From CBFIHN01 sp965662575 (lineage in GTDB: Bacteria > Pseudomonadota > Gammaproteobacteria > Francisellales > CACEW01), in assembly GCA_965662575.1 (NCBI GenBank), contig CBFIHN010000008.1:1-48965 (forward strand): 48,965 bases of DNA. The letters are read 5' to 3'. This document shows, piece by piece, positions 40,891 to 48,965 of this stretch; position 1 is the first letter of the stretch, and every line of letters begins with the position of its first letter. Both the position numbers and the translations under genes were made by a program. Under the pieces are notes generated by a model. It made no database searches. It saw only the letters and a program-made list of their open reading frames with translations, and was not told the origin of the DNA.

Positions 40891-42144
40891 TTAATGCGAC
40901 GCTTTCGTTTCTTTGAGTAGCAGTGCAATGATCATACTGGCGACAAAAGTTATTGGCAAAATCAGCATGGCAGCATGATAAGCATCAGCATGATAAATTA
41001 CCGTGTCGTTAACTAAACTATGAGTCCCAAAATTTTCGAGTAAGTAGCCAAAGAGTGGCTGAAAAATTGCACCACAAGCCATAATTAATGTTGCTGCTAA
41101 TGCCGTGCTGCTGGCGGTGATATGCAAAGGATTGCTTTCAATCACAAATGCATAACTGATCACCTGGGCACCAGAAAATAGGCCAAGTAAAAAGAATAAC
41201 ATCATGAGTTGATCATAGCTTAAGGGGGTGACATACATAATCACCAGGACAGTGATCAAAGTTAATATCGCACCAACAAGCATTGGGCTTTTGCGGCGTT
41301 TCATTCGATCTGAAATCCAACCACTGAGGGGTGAGCCAATAATCATGCCGAGAAAAATCATTGATGCAACAACCGCAGCCTGTTCGTTAGATAAGTTTTT
41401 GACACAATGGAGATATTCTTTACCCCATAAAGCACCCAGTACAATAACCGGAATGCTGAGGAAATTAGTATAAATGCCAGCAAGCCAGTTTTGGAGATTG
41501 CCCAAAGCCAAAGCAAAATTTCGCCAAAAACTTTTAGGATATTGTTGGTGTTGTTTTGCTAGAGAAAAATCTCGTGGGCAATCTTTGACTAAGACAATAA
41601 TCAGGATTAAAAAGAGGATGCCTAATCCACCAACGGCACTAATTGCTAAGCGCCAGCTACCTAGATAGTCAGTCAGGTTAGTCATTTGCTGTGCTAACAT
41701 GCCGCCTAGCATTGCCATTGTGACAACAAGCCCCATGACTAAGGCCGCGTAGCGTGGTTTCACCCAGCGTGAGGTTAATAGCGAACAGCTTAATAAGCAA
41801 AAGGTGCTGCCCATGCCGGTTAAAAAACGACAAACTTGTGCGACCCATAATTGATTGGTTGAGGCAAATACAAAGGTAGCAATGATGCAGACACTCATGG
41901 CGATAATCAATAATAGTCGTGTAGACAGTCGGTCGAGTAGTAAACCTGCTGGAATTAAAAACAAGACATTGGCATAAAAATACATTGCCGAGAGGTTGCT
42001 GATTTGTAGTGCCTGAGCATGAAATGCTTCTCGTAATGGTAGGTTCAATGCGTTAAAGCTATTCATATTGATGAACTCAAATAGAAAAAATAACGCTGCG
42101 GCAAAAACGACAATATAGGGCTGTAATTTTTTAAAGGTGCTCAT
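40891..42144 (-). CDS. Major facilitator transporter (Pht-like)
   Basis: 417 residues with about 12 membrane helices. The helix 2-3 loop G-L-L-L-D-R-L-S-T-R and the later G-W-I-S-D-R-M-K-R-R are MFS motifs, and Q-I-S-N-L-S-A-M-Y-F-Y-A-N-V-L resembles the first transporter in the window (both have a Y-F-Y/Y-G-Y-I-L type helix 2). The pair are probably paralogues of a Pht-like group; substrate unknown. The ATG at 42144 was chosen because GGAAG lies 4-5 bases upstream. It lies between ahcY and hemD, its stop abutting hemD. Confidence 0.8.
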   Translation of the reverse strand: MSTFKKLQPYIVVFAAALFFLFEFINMNSFNALNLPLREAFHAQALQISNLSAMYFYANVLFLIPAGLLLDRLSTRLLLIIAMSVCIIATFVFASTNQLWVAQVCRFLTGMGSTFCLLSCSLLTSRWVKPRYAALVMGLVVTMAMLGGMLAQQMTNLTDYLGSWRLAISAVGGLGILFLILIIVLVKDCPRDFSLAKQHQQYPKSFWRNFALALGNLQNWLAGIYTNFLSIPVIVLGALWGKEYLHCVKNLSNEQAAVVASMIFLGMIIGSPLSGWISDRMKRRKSPMLVGAILTLITVLVIMYVTPLSYDQLMMLFFLLGLFSGAQVISYAFVIESNPLHITASSTALAATLIMACGAIFQPLFGYLLENFGTHSLVNDTVIYHADAYHAAMLILPITFVASMIIALLLKETKASH

Positions 42145-42180
42145 TAGGCTTCCATGGCAAAACAAAACAGAGGCTTGGAG

Positions 42181-42206
42181 CTACCCCGCTGCTGGCAGCG
42201 GGGTAG
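42181..42206 (-). terminator. Perfect 12-bp GC hairpin after ahcY
   Basis: CTACCCCGCTGC and GCAGCGGGGTAG pair perfectly around two bases (more likely 11 bp with a 4-base loop), 7 bases past the ahcY stop on the minus strand. The minus-strand tail (CTCCAAGCC) has no T-run; the plus-strand tail TTTAATTTTAG does. It may attenuate between ahcY and the transporter gene. The most regular member of the window's GC-hairpin family. Confidence 0.6.
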
Positions 42207-42213
42207 TTTAATT

Positions 42214-43527
42214 TTAGTAACGGTAGTGTTCAGGCTTATAAGGTCCCTCGACTTTAACACCAATATAGTCGGCTTGTTCTTTGGTCATTTCAGTTAACTC
42301 AGCGCCGATTTTTGCTAAATGTGAGCGTGCAACTTTCTCGTCTAAGTGTTTTGGCAGCACATACACTTCATTAGCATATTTATCATGGTGTTGCCAAAGT
42401 TCAATTTGTGCTAACACTTGGTTGGTAAATGAGTTAGACATCACAAAGCTCGGGTGTCCAGTGGCACAACCCAGGTTGGCTAGGCGACCTTTCGCTAGCA
42501 AGGTAATACGTTTACCATCAGGAAAGATGACATGATCGACTTGAGGTTTGATTTCTTCCCATTGATATTTTTCAAGTGAAGCGACATCAATTTCATTATC
42601 AAAGTGGCCTACGTTACAGACAATGGCCTCATTTTTCATTTGTGTCAGGTGGTCATGACGAATGACATCTTTATTGCCTGTCGTGGTAACGAAAATATCA
42701 CCGATGCTTGCAGCTTTATCCATGGTGACAACGCGATAACCTTCCATTGCTGCCTGTAATGCACAGATGGGATCAATTTCAGTCACCATGACGGTCGCAC
42801 CTAAACCCCGTAGTGCCTGTGCTGATCCTTTGCCAACATCACCAAAACCGAGGACCACGGCAATTTTGCCAGCAATCATGACATCGGTTGCACGCTTTAG
42901 ACCATCCATTAGAGATTCACGAATACCATAAAGGTTATCAAACTTAGATTTAGTGACCGAATCGTTAACATTAATTGCTGGAACCTTCAATTTATTGTTC
43001 TTTGCCATATCATACAAGCGGTGGACGCCCGTTGTGGTTTCTTCAGTAATTCCTCTGATATCATCTAATAATGCTGGGAATTTCTTATGTAACATTAAGG
43101 TTAAATCGCCACCATCATCAAGTATCATATTGGGTCGCCAGTCATCATCGCCAGTAATGGTTTGTTCGATGCACCAATCATATTCTGCTTCTGTTTCGCC
43201 TTTCCATGCAAAGACTGGAATGCCTGCCTTAGCCATTGCGGCCGCAGCATGATCCTGAGTTGAGTAGATGTTGCAAGAAGACCAGCGAACGCTCGCACCT
43301 AAGGCAATTAAAGTTTCAATTAATACAGCGGTTTGAATGGTCATATGAATACAGCCTGTGATGCGTGCCCCCTTTAGTGGTTGGCTCGGGCCATATTCAG
43401 CACGCAATGCCATTAAGCCTGGCATTTCACTTTCTGCAATTTTAATTTCACGACGACCCCAGTCGGCTAGGGTAATGTCAGCGACTTTGTAGTCAGTTTT
43501 GAGTTCTGTTGCACAGTCTACAGGCAT
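42214..43527 (-). CDS. ahcY: Adenosylhomocysteinase
   Basis: Splits S-adenosylhomocysteine to adenosine and homocysteine, relieving inhibition of methyltransferases. G-C-I-H-M-T-I-Q-T-A-V-L-I-E-T-L, W-S-S-C-N-I-Y-S-T-Q-D-H-A-A-A, the NAD site V-L-G-F-G-D-V-G-K-G-S-A-Q and C-terminal K-P-E-H-Y-R-Y are invariant family elements. 437 residues, normal. GGAG sits 7 bases before the ATG. It lies downstream of metK, linking SAM synthesis and recycling. No SAH riboswitch was seen in the 83-base spacer. Confidence 0.98.
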   Translation of the reverse strand: MPVDCATELKTDYKVADITLADWGRREIKIAESEMPGLMALRAEYGPSQPLKGARITGCIHMTIQTAVLIETLIALGASVRWSSCNIYSTQDHAAAAMAKAGIPVFAWKGETEAEYDWCIEQTITGDDDWRPNMILDDGGDLTLMLHKKFPALLDDIRGITEETTTGVHRLYDMAKNNKLKVPAINVNDSVTKSKFDNLYGIRESLMDGLKRATDVMIAGKIAVVLGFGDVGKGSAQALRGLGATVMVTEIDPICALQAAMEGYRVVTMDKAASIGDIFVTTTGNKDVIRHDHLTQMKNEAIVCNVGHFDNEIDVASLEKYQWEEIKPQVDHVIFPDGKRITLLAKGRLANLGCATGHPSFVMSNSFTNQVLAQIELWQHHDKYANEVYVLPKHLDEKVARSHLAKIGAELTEMTKEQADYIGVKVEGPYKPEHYRY

Positions 43528-43610
43528 GTTTTTTCTCCATGTTGATTGAGTATGATGAGTTTTTTATGAGGCTCACTTATTTAAAATTGACCGTTAACGT
43601 CGACGCATTA

Positions 43611-44768
43611 TCACTTTGCATCAGCCTTTAGCGCGTCAGCCTTATCCGTTTTTTCCCATGTGAAATCACAGTCATCACGACCAAAATGTCCATATGCTGC
43701 GGTGTGTTGGTAAATTGGTTGTAATAAATCCAATTGTTGAGTAATTGCAAATGGGCGGAGGTCAAAGTGCTTTTTCACTAAGCTAGCAATTTGGGTGTCA
43801 CTAATATGGCCAGTGCCAAAAGTATCGATATGAATGGAAGTCGGCTCGGCAACACCAATGGCATATGACACTTGCAGTTCACATTTATCTGCCAAGCCAG
43901 CAGCGACAATGTTTTTCGCGACATAGCGGCCCATATAGGCGGCGGAGCGGTCGACTTTTGATGGGTCCTTGCCGGAAAAAGCACCACCACCATGACGTGC
44001 CATGCCACCATATGTATCTACAATGATTTTTCGACCGGTTAAACCACAGTCGCCTTGTGGGCCACCGATGATAAATTGCCCTGTGGGGTTGATGAAATAG
44101 CGGGTATCTTGAGATAAGAACTTGTCAGGAATGACATGCTTGATGATTTCCTCAATGACGGCTTCTTTTAGAGTCTTTTGATCAATGTTAGGTGCATGTT
44201 GTGTTGATAGTACAACAGTATCAACAGCCACTGGTTTGCCATTTGCATATTGAAAGGTCACCTGACTTTTTGCATCAGGACGTAACCAAGAAAGCTGACC
44301 ACTTTTGCGTAGTTGAGCTTGTCGTTTAACTAATCGGTGGGCGTAGGTGATGGGTGCAGGCATTAAAACATCAGTTTCGTTACAAGCAAAACCAAACATT
44401 AAGCCTTGATCACCAGCACCCTGGGCTTCATTTGAGCAGCGATCGACACCCATCGCAATATCAGGAGATTGCTTACCAATGGCATTTAATACAGAGCAAG
44501 ATTCGCCATCAAAGCCCATTGTTGGGTCTGTATAACCAATGCCTAGAATAACTTTACGTACCAATTCTTCGATATCAACCCAGGCTGAAGTGGTGATCTC
44601 TCCTGCTACTAATGCCATGCCAGTTTTAACCATGGTTTCACAGGCAACTCGAGCGCTGGTATCTTGCTTTAAAATTTCATCTAAAATGGCATCAGATATT
44701 TGATCAGCAACTTTATCTGGATGGCCTTCTGATACAGATTCAGAGGTGAAAAGAAATTCGTTCGACAT
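43611..44768 (-). CDS. metK: S-adenosylmethionine synthase
   Basis: Makes SAM from methionine and ATP. F-T-S-E-S-V-S-E-G-H-P-D-K-V-A-D-Q-I-S-D-A-I-L-D at the start, G-A-G-D-Q-G-L-M-F-G and the phosphate loop G-G-G-A-F-S-G-K-D-P-S-K-V-D-R-S are all intact. 385 residues from the ATG at 44768 (GGAA 4 bases upstream); the frame extends nine codons further. Follows hemH by 30 bases. Confidence 0.98.
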   Translation of the reverse strand: MSNEFLFTSESVSEGHPDKVADQISDAILDEILKQDTSARVACETMVKTGMALVAGEITTSAWVDIEELVRKVILGIGYTDPTMGFDGESCSVLNAIGKQSPDIAMGVDRCSNEAQGAGDQGLMFGFACNETDVLMPAPITYAHRLVKRQAQLRKSGQLSWLRPDAKSQVTFQYANGKPVAVDTVVLSTQHAPNIDQKTLKEAVIEEIIKHVIPDKFLSQDTRYFINPTGQFIIGGPQGDCGLTGRKIIVDTYGGMARHGGGAFSGKDPSKVDRSAAYMGRYVAKNIVAAGLADKCELQVSYAIGVAEPTSIHIDTFGTGHISDTQIASLVKKHFDLRPFAITQQLDLLQPIYQHTAAYGHFGRDDCDFTWEKTDKADALKADAK

Positions 44769-44798
44769 GGTGTTCCTTAAACTAAAAAACATCAATGA

Positions 44799-45740
44799 TT
44801 ATATATGAGATGGGCCTTTGATCATAGAGGTTAGGTAGTTGGTTTCACTATTCAATGCGGGGATATAATAGAAGCACTTGCCGCCGTGTGCGAGGAAAGC
44901 TTGCTTCGCTTCAACAGCAATTTCTTCGATGGTTTCTAAGCAGTCAACGGCAAAGCCAGGGCAAAAAACATCGACTGATTTTATGCCACTTTGCGCCAGC
45001 TTTTTTAAAGTGGGTTCGGTATAAGGTTGCAGCCACTCCGCCTTGCCCAAGCGAGATTGAAATGATAGTTGCCATTGATCTTTTTGTAAGTCTAGTGCGT
45101 CAGTTAATAATTTTGCTGTTGTTAAACACTGAAAATAATAAGGGTCTCCGGTTTTCATTGAGGCCATAGGTAAGCCATGAAACGAGAGTAATAATTTTTC
45201 AGCGCGGCCATGCTGTTGCCAGTGATTTTTAACCTGATTGGCCAACGCCTGAATATATGGACAACTCTGATAATAGTCACTAATAATATCAAAATGAAAC
45301 TGTTCTTTGTGGCGACTCAAGACTTTCAGAATGCTACCGGTAGTTGTCACCGAATACTGTGGAAATAGTGGGATGACGGTCAGGTTTTTAATGCCTTGAT
45401 GGTGAAATGTATCCAGTGCAGATTCAATATTTGGTTGACCATAACGCATGGCCAGTTCAACGTGATTACCGGTTTGCTGTTGTAAGGTATTAGCCAATTG
45501 CTGTGATAGGTACAGTAGTGGTGAGCCTTGATCCGTCCAAATCGATTGATACAACTTTGCCGAACTTTTTCCACGAAATGGCAAAATAATTCCATAAAGA
45601 ATAGGTAGCCATAATAAACGCGGTAATTGTACGACTAAGGGGTCGCCTAAGAATTCTTTCAAATAAGCGCGAACATCCTTTACCGATGGTGAGGTGGGTG
45701 TGCCAAGGTTAATCAGCAATATGCCTGTTTTAGAACTCAT
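44799..45740 (-). CDS. hemH: Ferrochelatase
   Basis: Inserts iron into protoporphyrin IX. L-L-I-N-L-G-T-P at the start, S-F-H-G-L-P with the metal-binding histidine, F-Q-S-R-L-G-K-A-E-W-L-Q-P-Y and C-P-G-F-A-V-D-C-L-E-T-I-E-E-I are HemH signatures. 313 residues. Its ATG overlaps the hemE stop by 11 bases, so the two last-stage heme enzymes are translationally linked. Confidence 0.96.
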   Translation of the reverse strand: MSSKTGILLINLGTPTSPSVKDVRAYLKEFLGDPLVVQLPRLLWLPILYGIILPFRGKSSAKLYQSIWTDQGSPLLYLSQQLANTLQQQTGNHVELAMRYGQPNIESALDTFHHQGIKNLTVIPLFPQYSVTTTGSILKVLSRHKEQFHFDIISDYYQSCPYIQALANQVKNHWQQHGRAEKLLLSFHGLPMASMKTGDPYYFQCLTTAKLLTDALDLQKDQWQLSFQSRLGKAEWLQPYTEPTLKKLAQSGIKSVDVFCPGFAVDCLETIEEIAVEAKQAFLAHGGKCFYYIPALNSETNYLTSMIKGPSHI

Positions 45741-46785
45741 GATAATGACCGCTCATTTCATGCACGACATCGACTAGATATTGCACTTTGCTTGGGTCGA
45801 TTGTTGGTAAGATGCCATGACCAAAATTAAAGATGTGGCCGTTATTACGTCCAAACTCAGCCAAAGTTTTTGCAACAACTTGATAAATTGTTTGCTCGGA
45901 GCCAAACAGCACGCATGGGTCAATGTTGCCCTGTAAGGCAACTCGGTGCCCGACAAGCTCACGCGCAGTTTTGATGGGGGTCGTCCAGTCAAGGCCAATG
46001 CCGGTGCAGCCGCTGGCAGCGACTTTATGTAACCATTGGCCACCACCTTTGGTAAATACGATAATGGGTAAATCTGGGTGAGTAGTTTGAATTTTTGCGA
46101 TAATTCTCTCCATTGGTGTGAGTGAAAATTGGTCATAGGCAACGTGGCTTAATACGCCGCCCCAGCTATCAAAAATCATCAATACATCAGCGCCAGCAGT
46201 GGCTTGAGCGATTAAATAATGGCTGACAGCAATGACGAGATGGTCTATTAATTGCATTAGCAATTGTGGCTCACGATACATCATGGCTTTAATGTTCTGA
46301 AATTGTTTTGAGCTACGACCTTCTACCATGTAAGTTGCCAAGGTCCATGGGCTGCCGGAGAAACCAATCAAGGGGACTTTGTCCGCCAAAGCATTCTTAG
46401 TGGTGCGAATCGCATCCATTACATAGCGTAACTCTATTTCAGGGTCCGGTTGTGGTAAGTGTTTAATCGCTTTTGCTGTCTTAATAGGGTTGGCAAAAAC
46501 CGGACCGTCTCCTGTTTCAAAAGATAAGCCTAAGCCCATCGCATCGGGTATTGTCAAAATGTCAGAAAAAATAATGGCCGCGTCGAGGTTAAAGCGAGCC
46601 AGTGGTTGTAAAGTAACTTCGCATGCTAAGGTTGGGTTCCGGCACAGACTCATAAAGCTTCCTGCTTGCTCACGCACTGTGCGATATTCGGGTAAATAGC
46701 GCCCGGCTTGGCGCATTAACCATATTGGTGTGCGGTCGACATCTTGACGTTTTAGTGCGCGGATTAAACGATCATTTTGCAACAT
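45730..46785 (-). CDS. hemE: Uroporphyrinogen decarboxylase
   Basis: Converts uroporphyrinogen III to coproporphyrinogen III. P-I-W-L-M-R-Q-A-G-R-Y-L-P-E-Y-R, I-I-F-S-D-I-L-T-I-P-D-A-M-G, G-F-S-G-S-P-W-T-L-A-T-Y-M-V-E-G and F-N-F-G-H-G-I-L-P are diagnostic. 351 residues. GGGAG is 6 bases before the ATG, which lies inside the end of the upstream kinase gene (14-base overlap). Confidence 0.98.
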   Translation of the reverse strand: MLQNDRLIRALKRQDVDRTPIWLMRQAGRYLPEYRTVREQAGSFMSLCRNPTLACEVTLQPLARFNLDAAIIFSDILTIPDAMGLGLSFETGDGPVFANPIKTAKAIKHLPQPDPEIELRYVMDAIRTTKNALADKVPLIGFSGSPWTLATYMVEGRSSKQFQNIKAMMYREPQLLMQLIDHLVIAVSHYLIAQATAGADVLMIFDSWGGVLSHVAYDQFSLTPMERIIAKIQTTHPDLPIIVFTKGGGQWLHKVAASGCTGIGLDWTTPIKTARELVGHRVALQGNIDPCVLFGSEQTIYQVVAKTLAEFGRNNGHIFNFGHGILPTIDPSKVQYLVDVVHEMSGHYHEF

Positions 46786-47749
46786 GGGTCACTCCCTCAG
46801 AGGCAATGCTTAATTTAAACCAGTTCTCTGGTTCTGCCCAAGAGTCTAATTCACCGAGACCAATGACGCAATCACCTAGGCCAGAACCCGATATTTTTGC
46901 CGCAATAATGTTGGGCTGTTGGGTCATGTCATTAACGATTTGTTCAAGTTTGTGATTACTTACTCCAAGCTGCTGCATGAGTTGATGATTGGCTGTTAAA
47001 ACACGAGCTAGCACAGGCCAATCAGCCTGATTAATTGCATGTCTAGCTTGTTCGCTACATTGGCCAATTTGCCGATAAATGGTTTGCAGCTGTTCAGGGT
47101 TGTCAGCAAAACGTTGCTGGACAGCAGCAATGACCTGTGGGGTTGGTGTTTTTCTGCCAGAATAAACGGCGGTTATTGATGGGTTATGCGCTAATTTTTC
47201 AATCGAGTATGTTTGGTAGGTTTTTTGCGTTCGTGAAAGGCCAGGTTTATTGACATAACGATAGGCAATTGTTCCACCAAATACTGCTGCAGCAACATCA
47301 GCGCCAGAACCTCGGCCTTGCACTGCTAAAATCACTTGATGTGCCTGCTCGAATAACTTTTGTTTATTAATGGGTATTTGTTTAGATAATTGCCAAAGGC
47401 AAGCCAGTGTTGCCACGCTAACTGCGGCTGAAGACGCGAAACCGACGGTCGCAGAAAATTGTGAATCAATAATTAAATCAAAGCCTACATTCAATTGTGC
47501 TTTGTAACGTGCAATCGCTGCTAAGACAAATTGGAATGGTTGTTGAATTTCAAATCGATCAAGGCTGGTTTTTAGTTCACCTAATTGAGATTGAATATGA
47601 ATTTTTCGATCAGATCTGGGCAGTAGGCTAGTCGTTACTCGTTGATTAATGGCGCAGGCGGTGGCGAGTTCACCCGCAAGTACGGCATGCTCGCCGGTGA
47701 GTATTAAACTACCTGGTGCCGAATAGGCTATCGGTTTAATGGATAACAT
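46772..47749 (-). CDS. GHMP kinase, probably mevalonate kinase
   Basis: 325 residues from the ATG at 47749; the frame runs further up inside the transporter gene but homology starts here. N-terminal S-A-P-G-S-L-I-L-T-G-E-H-A-V-L is the mevalonate-kinase opening; V-G-F-A-S-S-A-A-V is a variant of the GHMP ATP loop (G-L-G-S-S-A-A); G-R-G-S-G-A-D-V-A-A-A-V-F-G-G carries the catalytic Asp; K-I-S-G-S-G-L-G-D-C is the C-terminal motif. This points to the mevalonate route of isoprenoid synthesis, which Legionella and Coxiella use. Other GHMP kinases (phosphomevalonate, homoserine) are less likely because of G-E-H-A-V. It overlaps both neighbours by 14 bases. Confidence 0.82.
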   Translation of the reverse strand: MLSIKPIAYSAPGSLILTGEHAVLAGELATACAINQRVTTSLLPRSDRKIHIQSQLGELKTSLDRFEIQQPFQFVLAAIARYKAQLNVGFDLIIDSQFSATVGFASSAAVSVATLACLWQLSKQIPINKQKLFEQAHQVILAVQGRGSGADVAAAVFGGTIAYRYVNKPGLSRTQKTYQTYSIEKLAHNPSITAVYSGRKTPTPQVIAAVQQRFADNPEQLQTIYRQIGQCSEQARHAINQADWPVLARVLTANHQLMQQLGVSNHKLEQIVNDMTQQPNIIAAKISGSGLGDCVIGLGELDSWAEPENWFKLSIASEGVTHVAK

Positions 47750-48965
47750 GGACACCCAATAAAGGCCAGTATAACCATGCGCCGAGTAATAGAATGATCG
47801 CGCCAAAGATATTAACTCGGGCGCCCCAGCGTAAAGCATTTTTTGGGGTGACATAATCGCTGTGAACAATAATGGCCATTGCTGGAGTACTTGTTGGTAA
47901 CATAAATGCTAAGCCGGCTGCAGTTGCAATTGCTACCGTAATTGCTCTTGGGTCTAGGTTGAATTTTTGGGCCAAAGCTAGGCCAATCGGCAATAATACT
48001 GCTACTGCGGCTGCATTACTCATTGCCTCGGTCAGCAAAAATGCCAACACAACTAGAAAAATAAACACAATTTTTGGTGACTGAATACCGGTAGCCATGA
48101 GTAAATTGACTAGGCTGTTGGCAGCGCCTGTGTCACGCAGGGTCGCGCCTAATGCAATAGCACTGCCATACATAATGAAGATGCTCCAGGGGACATCTTT
48201 TTCGACTTCCTTCCAGTCAGTTAAGCCCAGAACAAAGGCAATAATGACGGCAATAAAGGCAATGGTGTCGAGTCCGACGCCGCTACCAAAAACCACCCAG
48301 GAAATAATGGTCAAAATCAACAAGGTAGCGGTGTATAGCTCACGTTTAGAAAACCTACCCAAACGCGTTTGGTGTAATTCTAGTTGTGCATGAGCTTGTG
48401 TGGTTGAAATATGACAGCGACGTATTAGCCAATAAATATGCATAAAGGCAATGATCATTAAGAGTAATACAATCGGTAATGTAAACTCAATCCACTGCAA
48501 AAAACTAATTGAATAGGGTGTGCTACTTTGCAAAATGCCCAATGCCAGTGGCGCGCGAGCACCGCCAAGTAACGTGGCGGTTCCGCCAATAATGGCCCCC
48601 CAGGCCATGGCAAAAAAAGCAGCCAAACCAAAGTTGGTTTTTTTGTCTTTGTCTACGGCAGTGACAATCGCCATGACAATTGGGTAGAACATGGCGGCCA
48701 CTGCATGTTCGCTAATCACGCAAGATAAGCCGGCGGCTAAGCAGAAAATAGATGCTAACAAACTGACCGGGCCTCTACCAAAACGCGACATTAGGCCAAC
48801 GGAAACTCGAGTGCTCAAGCCTGAGCGCATGACAGGGCTCGCTAAAATAAACGCACCTAAAATAAAAAACACGGCATGGTTGCCAAAATAACCATAAGTT
48901 TGTTCGGCTGAAATAGCACCAGATGCTGGTAATAGGAGTAAGACCACAAAGCCAGTAACTGGTAG
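47736..48965 (-). CDS. SLC13/DASS-type anion symporter, N-terminus cut off
   Basis: The frame runs off the right edge; 409 C-terminal residues are seen. About ten hydrophobic helices. L-T-E-A-M-S-N-A-A-A-V-A-V-L-L-P is the SLC13 signature region (usually S-N-x-A-T), followed by A-A-G-L-A-F-M-L-P-T-S-T-P-A-M-A-I-I for the second hairpin loop. Family members bring in dicarboxylates, sulfate or other anions with sodium; the substrate here is unclear. First visible gene of the kinase-hemE-hemH-metK run. Confidence 0.85.
   Translation of the reverse strand, partial: LPVTGFVVLLLLPASGAISAEQTYGYFGNHAVFFILGAFILASPVMRSGLSTRVSVGLMSRFGRGPVSLLASIFCLAAGLSCVISEHAVAAMFYPIVMAIVTAVDKDKKTNFGLAAFFAMAWGAIIGGTATLLGGARAPLALGILQSSTPYSISFLQWIEFTLPIVLLLMIIAFMHIYWLIRRCHISTTQAHAQLELHQTRLGRFSKRELYTATLLILTIISWVVFGSGVGLDTIAFIAVIIAFVLGLTDWKEVEKDVPWSIFIMYGSAIALGATLRDTGAANSLVNLLMATGIQSPKIVFIFLVVLAFLLTEAMSNAAAVAVLLPIGLALAQKFNLDPRAITVAIATAAGLAFMLPTSTPAMAIIVHSDYVTPKNALRWGARVNIFGAIILLLGAWLYWPLLGVHVIH

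Noticed and set aside
43528..43610. Possible SAH riboswitch before ahcY
   Set aside because: The 83-base spacer shows no recognisable conserved core or strong paired structure; only a normal GGAG ribosome site.
47750..47869. 40-codon N-terminal extension of the GHMP kinase frame
   Set aside because: It lies wholly within the transporter gene; the family N-terminus (S-A-P-G-S) begins right after the ATG at 47749.
1..48965. CRISPR arrays, tRNA or rRNA genes, phage modules, toxin-antitoxin pairs
   Set aside because: I looked for regular direct repeats, cloverleaf-like tails and small paired genes on both strands and found none that could be supported.

Overview
The window reads as chromosomal core sequence from a gammaproteobacterium of modest GC content (low 40s percent by eye). 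Gene order supports this: sdhCDAB-sucAB, mutY-yggX, secB-grxC-rhodanese-gpsA, surE-nlpD and lptE-holA are all gammaproteobacterial arrangements. A mevalonate-kinase-like GHMP kinase and two Pht-like major facilitator transporters recall the Legionella/Coxiella/Francisella side of the class. That placement is an inference, and I cannot name a genus. I see no rRNA, tRNA, CRISPR array, prophage or intact insertion sequence.

Layout. 1-8155 (minus strand): a lipoprotein cut by the left edge, then the TCA-cycle operon read sdhC-sdhD-sdhA-sdhB-sucA-sucB. 8335-9915: nadE. 9916-11000: a convergent gap holding two mirror-image hairpins, then a secreted cysteine-rich protein with a DUF333-like tail. 11149-14260 (plus): argD-like aminotransferase, proline iminopeptidase and xerD. 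14257-15549 (minus): rppH and a DUF481 outer-membrane barrel. 15602-19220 (plus): dinG-type helicase and an uncharacterised 464-residue protein. 19306-24081 (minus): a ubiC-ubiA fusion, recJ, a decayed AAA ATPase, a short RpfE-like protein and a YgjP metallopeptidase. 24144-30500 (plus): B12-dependent nrdJ, surE, nlpD, galU, lptE and holA. 30482-35750 (minus): MFS transporter, gpsA, secB, grxC, rhodanese, yggX, mutY and rpsT. 36017-40079 (plus): nrdA and nrdB behind a control region with an NrdR-box match and two DnaA-box-like 9-mers. 40156-48965 (minus): hemD, MFS transporter, ahcY, metK, hemH, hemE, GHMP kinase and an SLC13-type transporter cut by the right edge.

The genes mostly serve central metabolism and housekeeping: TCA cycle and succinate oxidation, deoxynucleotide supply by both an oxygen-dependent and a cobalamin-dependent reductase, late heme synthesis, S-adenosylmethionine supply and recycling, ubiquinone head-group synthesis, NAD synthesis, envelope assembly (NlpD, LptE, SecB) and DNA repair (RecJ, DinG, MutY). 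Genes are tightly packed, with many start/stop overlaps.

I did not find a convincing new defence or mobile system. The most interesting points are the UbiC-UbiA fusion with a changed active-site arginine, the nrdAB control region, the coexistence of two ribonucleotide reductase classes, the shattered AAA ATPase next to recJ, a family of similar GC hairpins just after four stop codons, and two unassigned proteins (10074-11000 and 17826-19220).
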